This document shows, one piece after another, positions 8,509-15,577 of a stretch of DNA of 64,000 nt (positions are counted from its first letter, which is position 1; each line of letters starts with the position of its first letter). Below the pieces are notes generated by a model. The model ran no database searches. It saw only the letters and a program-made list of their open reading frames with translations, and had not been told where the DNA came from. The translations under genes were made by a program, and so were the position numbers. The DNA comes from Polaromonas sp. (lineage in GTDB: Bacteria; Pseudomonadota; Gammaproteobacteria; Burkholderiales; Burkholderiaceae_C), in contig JAAFIP010000003.1 of assembly GCA_013297865.1 (NCBI GenBank), positions 62,001 to 126,000 on the forward strand, read 5' to 3'.

Positions 8509-9246
8509 TTAACCCATGTGCAGGCCGCCGTTGAGCGAGAAGTCTGCACCCGTGGCATAGCCGCCTTCTTCCGAGGCAATCCACGCAATGATGGAGGCGA
8601 TCTCCTCCGGGGCGCCCAAGCGCTTGGCGGGCACGCCAGCGACGATTTTCTCCAGCACGTCGGGTCGGATGGCTTTGACCATGTCGGTGCCGATATAGCC
8701 AGGGCTCACGGTGTTGACAGTGACGCCTTTGCTGGCCACCTCTTGCGCCAGCGCCATGGTAAAGCCGTGCAGACCCGCCTTGGCGGTGGAGTAGTTGACC
8801 TGGCCAAACTGGCCCTTCTGGCCATTGACCGAGCTGATGTTGATGATGCGGCCAAAGCCCGCGTCGATCATGCCTTCAATGACCTGCTTCGTCACGTTGA
8901 ACATGCTGTTGAGGTTGGTGGATATCACCGCGTCCCAGTCAGCCTTGCTCATCTTGCGGAACTGGCCGTCGCGCGTGATGCCAGCGTTGTTGACCAGCAC
9001 ACTGATGGGGCCATGCTCCGCCTTGACCTTTTCAAACGCGGCTACAGTGCTGTCCCATTCGCCCACGTTGCCCACCGAGGCGTAGAAGGTGTAGCCTAGG
9101 GCTTTTTGTTCATCAATCCACTTGGCAAAATCGCGCGTGGGGCCGCAGCCTGCGATGACCTTGAAACCATCCTTGTGCAGGCGCTGGCAGATGGCAGTAC
9201 CGATGCCGCCCATGCCGCCGGTGACATATGCAATTTTCTGACTCAT
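8509..9246 (-). CDS. phaB: Acetoacetyl-CoA reductase
   Basis: NADPH-dependent reduction of acetoacetyl-CoA to (R)-3-hydroxybutyryl-CoA, the second step of polyhydroxybutyrate synthesis. 245 residues, classical SDR: cofactor loop TGGMGGIGTAI near residue 9, NNAG in VLVNNAGITRDG, catalytic Ser in NISSVNGQKGQFG, and YSTAK for Tyr and Lys. Length and sequence fit PhaB/FabG-type PHB reductases. It is last in phaC-phaA-phaB; the gap to phaA holds a copy of the dispersed repeat. Its 3' end faces the hydrolase gene with only 12 bp between. Confidence 0.95.
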   Translation of the reverse strand: MSQKIAYVTGGMGGIGTAICQRLHKDGFKVIAGCGPTRDFAKWIDEQKALGYTFYASVGNVGEWDSTVAAFEKVKAEHGPISVLVNNAGITRDGQFRKMSKADWDAVISTNLNSMFNVTKQVIEGMIDAGFGRIINISSVNGQKGQFGQVNYSTAKAGLHGFTMALAQEVASKGVTVNTVSPGYIGTDMVKAIRPDVLEKIVAGVPAKRLGAPEEIASIIAWIASEEGGYATGADFSLNGGLHMG

Positions 9247-9286
9247 GGTGTGTAGTTCCTCTGAATTGTAATGATGAAAATAATTT

Positions 9287-9338
9287 GCTATTGAAATAAT
9301 AGCTGCTCCCGCGATATTCTATTGGGCTGGCAGCCTAT
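9287..9338 (+). repeat. Dispersed palindromic repeat, copy C (phaA-phaB spacer)
   Basis: Clearest full copy: GCTATTGAAATAATAGC hairpin, the core GCTGCTCCCGCGATATTC, then TATTGGGCTGGCAGCCTAT. The CCC...GGG and CTGC...GCAG segments can pair as a second imperfect hairpin. It occupies about half of the 104-bp spacer between phaA and phaB in the transcript. Confidence 0.92.
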
Positions 9339-9350
9339 TTAATGCCTAAA

Positions 9351-10529
9351 TCAGCGCTCCACGCAGAGGGAAACCCCCATGCCACCGCCAATACACAGCG
9401 CGGCCACGCCTTTTTTGGCGCCGCTACGCTGCATCTCGTGCAGCAGGGTCACCAGAATGCGGCAGCCTGACGCGCCGATGGGGTGGCCGATGGCGATCGC
9501 GCCGCCGTTGACGTTGACCTTGGCGGCATCGATACCCAGCTCTTTGTTGACGGCGCAGGCCTGCGCGGCAAAGGCTTCGTTCAGCTCGAACAGATCCACG
9601 TCAGACGCCTTCCAGCCCGCGCGCACCAGCGCCTTGCGGGTGGCGGGCACGGGGCCCATGCCCATGGTGGCCGGGTCCAGGCCGCTGGTGCCAAACGACA
9701 CAATGCGCGCCAGCGGCGTAAGGCCCAGGGCCTTGGCTTTTGCCGCCGACATCACCACCACGGCAGCTGCGCCGTCGTTGAGGCCCGATGCGTTGCCCGC
9801 CGTCACGCCACCGGCTTTGTCAAACGCGGGGCGCAGACCTGCCAAGGCTTCGGCCGTGGTTTTTGTGTTGATGAATTCGTCAGCCTTGAAAACTACCGGG
9901 TCACCTTTTTTCTGCGGAATCACCACATCGACAATCTCAGCGGCAAACTTGCCAGCGGCTTGCGCTGCAGCCGCCTTGCTCTGCGAGCCCAGTGCGAGTG
10001 CATCCTGCGCCTCTCGCGTAATGCTGTGTGCCTTGGCGACGTTCTCCGCAGTAATGCCCATGTGGTACTGGTTGTACACATCCCACAGGCCGTCCACAAT
10101 CATGGTGTCTTGCATTTTCCAGTCGCCCATGCGCTGGCCATCGCGCGAGCCCAGCAGCACATGAGGCGCGGCGCTCATGTTCTCCTGGCCACCGGCCACC
10201 ACAATCTCGCTGTCCCCCCAGGCAACAGCCTGCGCGGCCAACATGACCGCCTTCAGGCCCGAGCCACACACAGCGTTGATGGTGAGCGCAGGCGTCTCTT
10301 TAGCCACCCCCGCTTTCATCATCGCCTGCCGCGCCGGGTTCTGCCCGCTGCCAGCGGTGAGCACCTGGCCCATGATGACTTCGCCAATCTGGCTAGGGTC
10401 CAGCTTGGCACGGGCGATGGCTTCCTTGATGACAATGGCACCCAGATCAGGAGCCGATACCTTGGCGAGCGAGCCACCAAACTTGCCCACGGCGGTGCGG
10501 GCGGCAGATACGATGACGATGTCTTGCAT
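9351..10529 (-). CDS. phaA: Acetyl-CoA acetyltransferase (beta-ketothiolase)
   Basis: Condenses two acetyl-CoA into acetoacetyl-CoA, the first step of PHB synthesis. 392 residues, the usual thiolase length. Acyl-enzyme Cys in [11 protein letters not shown], His in [14 protein letters not shown], and second catalytic Cys in [12 protein letters not shown]. The start [19 protein letters not shown] is typical and is preceded by AGAGAAAG. It lies between phaC upstream and phaB downstream; a 203-bp inverted-repeat element separates it from phaC. Confidence 0.95.
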   Translation of the reverse strand: MQDIVIVSAARTAVGKFGGSLAKVSAPDLGAIVIKEAIARAKLDPSQIGEVIMGQVLTAGSGQNPARQAMMKAGVAKETPALTINAVCGSGLKAVMLAAQAVAWGDSEIVVAGGQENMSAAPHVLLGSRDGQRMGDWKMQDTMIVDGLWDVYNQYHMGITAENVAKAHSITREAQDALALGSQSKAAAAQAAGKFAAEIVDVVIPQKKGDPVVFKADEFINTKTTAEALAGLRPAFDKAGGVTAGNASGLNDGAAAVVVMSAAKAKALGLTPLARIVSFGTSGLDPATMGMGPVPATRKALVRAGWKASDVDLFELNEAFAAQACAVNKELGIDAAKVNVNGGAIAIGHPIGASGCRILVTLLHEMQRSGAKKGVAALCIGGGMGVSLCVER

Positions 10530-10582
10530 TTCTTTCTCTCTTTGGTCAGGGTGTTAATGGGTTGAGGTTTTGAATACAAAAT

Positions 10583-10785
10583 TTCCGGACGCGAAGGGCG
10601 CTAAGGTTGCGCGAAGGACGCGAAAGAAAACCGAAAAAATACCAAAATAAAAATTTTGAATTTGCGTAATCCCAATGAAGTTAATGCATCAAATTCAATA
10701 GTTTTGCTTTTTTATCTCATTTTAAAAATTTTGGTATTTCTTTTTCGCGTCCTTCGCGCAACCTTAGCGCCCTTCGCGTCCGGAA
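10583..10785. repeat. Inverted-repeat element with AT-rich core between phaC and phaA
   Basis: A perfect 43-bp inverted repeat: the left arm is 10583-10625 (starts TTCCGGACGCGAAGGGCGC) and the right arm is 10743-10785. A second inverted pair, AATACCAAAAT at 10638-10648 and its complement at 10728-10738, lies inside. The core between is very AT-rich, unlike the flanks. There is no transposase, and the ORF inside it has no coding character. It resembles a MITE-like or other non-autonomous element. On RNA it would form a long stem-loop in the phaC-phaA spacer. Confidence 0.85.
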
Positions 10786-10799
10786 GTCCGATTTCGGTT

Positions 10800-12407
10800 T
10801 TAAGCCTTAGCCTTCACATACCTCCCAGGCGCAGCTTCGATCACTTTGAATTTAGCATTTCCGTATGTCTTAGGCGCAGCAATAAGCTTGCCAGCATGCG
10901 CCTTAAGCCAGTTGCACCAGTCGTCCCACCAGCTGCCGGGCACTTCTTGGGCGGTGGCTAGCCACTGGTCGTGGGTTTTGGGGAAAGTGTTGTCTTTGCC
11001 TACCCAGTGCGAGCGTTTTTTGGCGGCGGGGGGATTGATCACGCCGGCGATGTGGCCGCTGGCGCCCATGACGAAGCGTTTTTTGCCGGGTAGCACCTGG
11101 GTGGACGCATAGGCACCACCGATGGGCACGATGTGGTCTTCGCGGCTGCCGTAGATGTAGACGGGCAGATCGACTTTGCGCAGGTCGATTTTTTCGCCGC
11201 AGACAGTGACTTTGCCAGGCTGGATCAGGTTGTTCTCGTGGTAGGTGTTGCGCAGATACCAGGTGTACATGGGGCCAGGCAAGTTAGTGCTGTCGCTGTT
11301 CCAGTAGAGCAGGTCGAACGGTGGCGGGGTTTCGCCCTTGAGGTAGTTGCCCACCACGTAGTTCCACACCAGGTCGTTGGGGCGCAGAAAGCTGAAGGTG
11401 CTGGCCAGCTCCTGGCCCTTGAGCAGGCCGCCCTGGCCCAGCTGCATCTCGCGGTAGGCCACAAAGCTCTCATCAATGAAGATGTCCAGAATGCCGGTGT
11501 CGCTGAAATCCAAAAAGGTGGTCAGCAGCGTAGCCGAGGCCACAGGCTTTTCGCCGCGCGCGGCCAGCACGGCCAGCGCAGTGGTCAAAATCGTGCCGCC
11601 TACGCAAAAACCCAGCGCGTTGATCTGCTTGGCCCCGGCAATGCTTGCGCAACTGCTGATGGCTTGGATAACGCCCTGCTCAATGTAATCGTCCCAGGTG
11701 GTTTGCGCCATCGATGCATCGGGGTTGCGCCAGCTCACCACAAAGGTGCGGTGGCCCTGGGCGACCAGATGGCGCACCAGCGAGTTGGCGGGTTGCAGGT
11801 CCAGAATGTAGTATTTATTGATGCACGGCGGCACCACCAGATAGGGCTTTTCAAACACCTTGGCTGTGAGCGGCTTGTATTCGATGAGCTGGAAAATGGC
11901 GTTTTCAAACACCACCGCGCCTTCAGTGGTAGCCACGTTGCGGCCGATTTCAAACTGGCTCTCGTCCGTCATCGACATATGGCCTTGGCGGATGTCCTCC
12001 AGCAGGTTCTGGATGCCCTTGCCGATGCTCTCGCCCTGGGTGTCGATGGCTTTTTTCTGCGCTTCGGGGTTCAGGGCCAGAAAGTTCGACGGTGAGGTAG
12101 CTGCCAGCCACTGCTCCAGCGCAAAGCGGACTTTGGCTTTGGCTTTGGCGTCGCCCTGCAGCGCGTCGGCCATCTCCATCAGGGTGCGGGCGTTGAGCAG
12201 GTATTGCTGGGCCGAGAAGCGGGCCATCGGGTTGTGCGCCCAGGCGTCGGAGGCAAAGCGCCTATCGCCCGGCACAGCGCCCTCCTGCATGCCTTCAGCC
12301 CATAAAGCCTGGGACTCCTTGAGGTAGTTTTGCTGCAGTTCCAGCCACTTTGCAGGGTCAAACTGAATTGGCTGGGACGTGTTGGCCCAAGGTGATTCAA
12401 AATGCAT
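10800..12407 (-). CDS. phaC: Class I polyhydroxyalkanoate synthase
   Basis: Polymerises 3-hydroxyacyl-CoA into PHA at the granule surface. The start is taken at ATG 12407 (MHFESPWANTSQ) because GGAGA lies six bases upstream; an in-frame ATG at 12446 would add 13 residues. 535 residues, near the class I range. Lipase-like box GFCVGGT with nucleophile Cys268, catalytic Asp in YIYGSREDHIVP, and His in GASGHIAGVINPP. PVSWRNPD-type (FVVSWRNPDASM) and PPCINKYYILDL segments are also typical. First gene of phaC-phaA-phaB. Two short palindromes sit upstream at 12449-12494. Confidence 0.95.
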   Translation of the reverse strand: MHFESPWANTSQPIQFDPAKWLELQQNYLKESQALWAEGMQEGAVPGDRRFASDAWAHNPMARFSAQQYLLNARTLMEMADALQGDAKAKAKVRFALEQWLAATSPSNFLALNPEAQKKAIDTQGESIGKGIQNLLEDIRQGHMSMTDESQFEIGRNVATTEGAVVFENAIFQLIEYKPLTAKVFEKPYLVVPPCINKYYILDLQPANSLVRHLVAQGHRTFVVSWRNPDASMAQTTWDDYIEQGVIQAISSCASIAGAKQINALGFCVGGTILTTALAVLAARGEKPVASATLLTTFLDFSDTGILDIFIDESFVAYREMQLGQGGLLKGQELASTFSFLRPNDLVWNYVVGNYLKGETPPPFDLLYWNSDSTNLPGPMYTWYLRNTYHENNLIQPGKVTVCGEKIDLRKVDLPVYIYGSREDHIVPIGGAYASTQVLPGKKRFVMGASGHIAGVINPPAAKKRSHWVGKDNTFPKTHDQWLATAQEVPGSWWDDWCNWLKAHAGKLIAAPKTYGNAKFKVIEAAPGRYVKAKA

Positions 12408-12448
12408 GTTGTCTCCGGGTGGCGTGTCTGTGCACGTCGCTGGCATGT

Positions 12449-12494
12449 TTAGGGAATACCCTAAGTATGTCTGAATTTATGTTGCGCCGCAACA
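12449..12494. promoter_or_regulatory. Two palindromes upstream of phaC (candidate operators)
   Basis: TTAGGG-AATA-CCCTAA at 12449-12464 and the perfect dyad TGTTGCG-C-CGCAACA at 12480-12494. They lie 42 and 73 bp upstream of the phaC start and before the divergent small gene at 12552. Dyads in this place are candidate regulator sites for the PHA operon. Which protein binds is unknown. Confidence 0.5.
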
Positions 12495-12551
12495 AATATT
12501 TCGAAATAAGCTTAATTCTCTGGCCAACGCGCCCTCTTATTTTCACCCAGT

Positions 12552-12908
12552 ATGTACCTTGTCGCAATAGCCTGGATTTACGTGGCCCTGATGATGGCCG
12601 TGGCCGAAGCCACCAATAGCAACGGCACCGTGCTGGGCGCGATGGTGACTTTTGTGTTGTATGGGCTGCTGCCTGTGAGCATCGTCATCTACCTGATGCG
12701 CAGCCCCCAGCGCAGCCGCCTGCGCAAGGCCCGTGAGCGCGCCGAGTGGGTGGCGCAGCAAAACGCCATGGCTGCGGCTGATGCGCCGTATGACGACGGG
12801 GCGCCGCACACTTTGGACGCAGATTCAACCAGCCAGCCAGATGCAGGCGGCCATGCGCCCGGTGCTGCCCAGCCTCAGGGCGTCGCGCCGGTGCGAAAAG
12901 AACCGTGA
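12552..12908 (+). CDS. Small membrane protein, unknown function
   Basis: 118 residues. Two hydrophobic segments (VAIAWIYVALMMAVAEA and GAMVTFVLYGLLPVSIVIYL) are joined by a short loop with NSNG. A basic segment follows (RSPQRSRLRKARERAEW), then a Pro/Ala/Gln-rich tail to residue 118. Divergent from phaC. The last 84 bp overlap the 3' end of pgeF on the other strand, and both frames look genuine. A function cannot be assigned. Confidence 0.7.
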   Translation: MYLVAIAWIYVALMMAVAEATNSNGTVLGAMVTFVLYGLLPVSIVIYLMRSPQRSRLRKARERAEWVAQQNAMAAADAPYDDGAPHTLDADSTSQPDAGGHAPGAAQPQGVAPVRKEP

Positions 12909-13661
12909 CGGGTTACTCACAGTGCACCAGTCCAAGGAACCGTCATTGCCGTAGATCTGGGTGATGCCCATGGCGCGCAACCTGTCGCGTGCCAGCGCAG
13001 GCAGATTGGCCAGATATTTGCCGGGAGTGGTCAGGGGCTTGAAGTGCGCTGCCGCATCTTTGTGCAGGCTCACAAACGCCGCCCTCACATCCTCGCCTAC
13101 CTCAAAGGCCTGCGGTCCGATACACGGGCCCAGCCAAGCCAAGTATTCATTTGCTACATTTTTAATAGCTGCTCCCGCGATATTCTGTTGGGCTGGGGGC
13201 TGATTTGCTTCATAAATAGGCGGCCCTGCAGCCTGCAGCGCGGCCTCCAGCACGCCGTGGCCGCCCTGCCCCGCCAGTCCGCGCCAGCCCGCGTGCGCAG
13301 CAGCCACAAAGCTGCCCGCACGGTCCGTCAGCAACACTGGCAGACAGTCGGCCACCGTGATGGTGCAGGCCGGGCCCTGGGCTTGCGTGATGCAGGCATC
13401 AGCGACTGTGCCGTCCGCTGTAGCGGCGTCCAGAGTAGCCACCTGCACGCCATGCACCTGCTTTAAAAACACGGGCCGTGCACCGATAGACTGCGCAAGC
13501 AGCGCGCGGTTGTGCGCCACATGAGCCGGCTGGTCGTGCACATAGTCGCCCAGATTGAGCGAGTCAAACGGCGCAGCAGACACGCCGCCTGCACGCGTGG
13601 TGAACACGGCCTTGACATGGGCAGGCGCAGGCCAGGCAGGTTGGAGCAGACTGGGGATCAT
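12825..13661 (-). CDS. pgeF: Peptidoglycan editing factor / polyphenol oxidase family (YfiH)
   Basis: Family of copper/zinc-type multicopper-oxidase-fold proteins; the E. coli member corrects misincorporation in peptidoglycan precursors (family knowledge). Start taken at ATG 13661 (MIPSLLQPAWPAPAHVKA); 278 residues. Metal residues are in KQVHGVQV, ADCLPVLL, AHAGWRGLAGQG and CTVSNPSRFFSHRRD, and the end TGRMAACIWL is typical. Residues about 153-170 (PPAQQNIAGAAIKNVANE) come from the dispersed repeat, inserted before the conserved WLGPCIGP. The 3' end overlaps the small membrane protein gene by 84 bp. Confidence 0.9.
   Translation of the reverse strand: MIPSLLQPAWPAPAHVKAVFTTRAGGVSAAPFDSLNLGDYVHDQPAHVAHNRALLAQSIGARPVFLKQVHGVQVATLDAATADGTVADACITQAQGPACTITVADCLPVLLTDRAGSFVAAAHAGWRGLAGQGGHGVLEAALQAAGPPIYEANQPPAQQNIAGAAIKNVANEYLAWLGPCIGPQAFEVGEDVRAAFVSLHKDAAAHFKPLTTPGKYLANLPALARDRLRAMGITQIYGNDGSLDWCTVSNPSRFFSHRRDALRLGSTGRMAACIWLAG
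13153..13203 (+). repeat. Dispersed palindromic repeat, copy D (inside pgeF)
   Basis: GCTACATTTTTAATAGC hairpin, core GCTGCTCCCGCGATATTC, then TGTTGGGCTGGGGGCTGAT. On the gene strand it reads QPPAQQNIAGAAIKN. As in copy A, the codon that is TAG in other copies in this frame is CAG. Confidence 0.9.
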
Positions 13662-13764
13662 GGGGTGCAAAAATAGTAGCGGTAGTATTGCTATCATGCC
13701 ACCAACAACCACCGCTTTGTGCGGCTATGCCCCGGCAAGGTTACACCCTCTCACCACACCACCC

Positions 13765-14496
13765 ATGCTCGCCTCCCTATTGCGCCATCCCGCACAACGC
13801 GCTGCTTTTTTTGAGGGTGTTCGTGAGGTATTGATTCTCACGCCCTCGTATCTGCCTTTTGCCCTGGTCTGCGGGGTCGCCGCTGTCAACGCGGGCTTAA
13901 CCACGCCGCCCGCACTGGCTGTGTCGGGGCTCGTGTATGCGGGCTCGGCGCAGGCGGTGGTGATGCAGTTTTTGCAAAACTCAGCCTCGCTGTGGGTGGC
14001 TGTTTTGTCGGGCTGCGTGGTCAATCTGCGCTTGGCCGTCTACAGCGCGGCCATGGCCCCGCTGCTGCGCCACTTAAGCCCTGCACGGCGCATGCTGGCC
14101 GCGTTCTTTTTGGTGGACAACGTCTTTGCCCTGCTCCAACAGCGCCAGGCCGATCACCCGCAAGGCAAATATTTGCTGCACTACTACGCGGGCATGACCT
14201 GTGTGCTGTGGCCCTGCTGGATTGCGTTTTGTGCGCTGGGGGTGCTGTTTGGCAATATTGTGCCTGCCAGCTGGCAGCTAGACTTTGCCATTCCGTTGAG
14301 CTTCATCGCCATCTGCGCGCCCACCCTGCGCAGCCTGCCCCTGGGCGCGGCGGCATTGGCCGGTGGCATCGCCAGCGTACTGCTGTTTGCACTACCCCTC
14401 AAATTGGGCCTGATCGCAGCCTGCCTGGTCGGCATGCTGGCAGGTCTCTTAGTTCAGAAAGGACAAGGCCTATGGGGCACCTCGAAAGCTGGCTAG
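13765..14496 (+). CDS. azlC: Branched-chain amino acid exporter, large subunit (AzlC family)
   Basis: Inner-membrane permease of the LIV-E (AzlC) family, exporting branched-chain or related amino acids together with AzlD. The start is taken at ATG 13765 (MLASLLRHPAQR), since the 70 codons before it in the same frame are not AzlC-like; 243 residues. Hydrophobic segments include ILTPSYLPFALVCGVAAV, PPALAVSGLVYAGSAQAVVM and LSFIAICAPTLRSLPLG; the segment VNLRLAVYSAAMAPLLRHL is typical. Overlaps azlD by 25 bp in a different frame, so translation is coupled. Confidence 0.9.
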   Translation: MLASLLRHPAQRAAFFEGVREVLILTPSYLPFALVCGVAAVNAGLTTPPALAVSGLVYAGSAQAVVMQFLQNSASLWVAVLSGCVVNLRLAVYSAAMAPLLRHLSPARRMLAAFFLVDNVFALLQQRQADHPQGKYLLHYYAGMTCVLWPCWIAFCALGVLFGNIVPASWQLDFAIPLSFIAICAPTLRSLPLGAAALAGGIASVLLFALPLKLGLIAACLVGMLAGLLVQKGQGLWGTSKAG

Positions 14497-14813
14497 TCGT
14501 GCTGGGCCTGGCCCTGGGCACGTTCTTGATTCGCTACTCCTTCATCGGGCTGTTTGCGCGGCGCGAGCTGCCGCCCTGGCTGGAGAACGCCCTCAAGCTC
14601 ATGGTGCCCGCCATCTTTGCCGCCATCGTCTTCACCGGCGTGGTCATGGTGGGCGGCAAAGTCGGTGGCTGGGACCAGTGGCCCAAATACGCAGCAGCAC
14701 TGGTGGCCATAGGCGTGGCGCTCAAAACACGCGGCAATACGCTGTGGACTGTTGCAGCGGGTATGACAGCTTTGCATGCGCTGCCTGCGTTAGTGCGTTG
14801 GTGTGTGGTTTAA
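14472..14813 (+). CDS. azlD: Branched-chain amino acid exporter, small subunit (AzlD family)
   Basis: 113 residues, start ATG 14472 (MGHLESWLVVLGLALGTFL) with AAAGGA upstream inside azlC. Small membrane protein with about four hydrophobic segments, including FLIRYSFIGLF, LMVPAIFAAIVFTGVVMV and LVAIGVALKTRGNTLWTVAAG. Partner of AzlC in a two-subunit exporter. No nearby regulator (AzlB/Lrp type) is seen. Confidence 0.88.
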   Translation: MGHLESWLVVLGLALGTFLIRYSFIGLFARRELPPWLENALKLMVPAIFAAIVFTGVVMVGGKVGGWDQWPKYAAALVAIGVALKTRGNTLWTVAAGMTALHALPALVRWCVV

Positions 14814-14882
14814 GCAGTAGAACCCAGACGAAGCTTTTTAAAATGAGCGAGTGCTGTTGGTGAAAAAATAGCCGACAGCAGC

Positions 14883-15521
14883 TCAAGCCTCAAAGTCCGG
14901 GCAACTCGACGGCTGCGCCTTCTGGAAGGCGTCCAGCTGCATGCAGGCGTCAAACGCCGCCATGGTGCGTGGCAGGCTGCTGAAGTCGCAGTCAAAGCGT
15001 TTGCCGTTGAAGATTTGCGGCACCAGGCAGCAGTCGGCTAGTGTGGGTGTGTCGCCATAGCAAAACTTGCCTGCGGGCAGCTGGGCCAGTTGCTTTTCAA
15101 AGCTCACCAAGCCGTCGCGCACCCAGTGGCGGTACCAGGCGGTTTTGGTGTCTTCGTCCAGCTTGAGTTCCTTGACCAGATACTTGAGCACGCGCAGGTT
15201 GTTCAGCGGATGGATTTCGCAGGCAATGCTTTGCGCCAGCGCGCGCACCTTGGCGCGGCCCAGTGTGTCGGCAGGCAACAGCGCAGGTGTGGGATGGGTT
15301 TCGTCGAGGTATTCGATGATGGCCATGGACTGGCTGAGCTTGGCTGCGCCGGTGTCCAGCAGCGGCACCAGCGTGTCCGCCGCCAGGCTGGCGTATTCAG
15401 GTTTTTTGTGATCGCCTTTGGCAATGTGCACGCTGACATAGTCGTACGGCAGGCCTTTGAGCGCCAGTGCAATGCGCACGCGAAAAGATGCGGAAGAGCG
15501 GAAGTAGTTGTAGAGTTTCAT
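14883..15521 (-). CDS. maiA: Maleylacetoacetate isomerase / zeta-class glutathione S-transferase
   Basis: Isomerises maleylacetoacetate (or maleylpyruvate) with glutathione in aromatic catabolism. Start taken at ATG 15521 (MKLYNYFRSSASFRVRIAL) as in the family; 212 residues. The SSASFRVRIAL segment is the zeta-class GSH-binding signature with catalytic Ser residues, followed by LVPLLDTG and QSMAIIEYLDET. The C-terminal helical domain has IHPLNNLRVLKYL and TLADCCLVPQIFN. No hydroxylase or hydrolase gene of the tyrosine or gentisate routes adjoins; the Rieske oxygenase is divergent 56 bp away. Zeta-class assignment is good; substrate is inferred. Confidence 0.88.
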   Translation of the reverse strand: MKLYNYFRSSASFRVRIALALKGLPYDYVSVHIAKGDHKKPEYASLAADTLVPLLDTGAAKLSQSMAIIEYLDETHPTPALLPADTLGRAKVRALAQSIACEIHPLNNLRVLKYLVKELKLDEDTKTAWYRHWVRDGLVSFEKQLAQLPAGKFCYGDTPTLADCCLVPQIFNGKRFDCDFSSLPRTMAAFDACMQLDAFQKAQPSSCPDFEA

Positions 15522-15577
15522 GGGGCATAAGGATAACCCGATTGGTGCGCTTTGCTCAGACAAGGTACATTCACAGC

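Noticed and set aside
9241-9350. A riboswitch or leader before phaB
   Set aside because: The structure in this spacer is explained by repeat copy C; no known aptamer pattern seen.
10656-10961. ORF across the AT-rich core and the end of phaC
   Set aside because: Begins inside the inverted-repeat element and is antisense to phaC.
13668-13705. AAAATAGTAGCGGTAGTATTGC, resembling the first hairpin
   Set aside because: The core GCTGCTCCCGCGAT is missing, so it is not counted as a copy.
13992-14471. N-terminal extension of AzlD to 13992
   Set aside because: The frame before 14472 is a shadow of azlC; ATG 14472 has an RBS and gives the family length.
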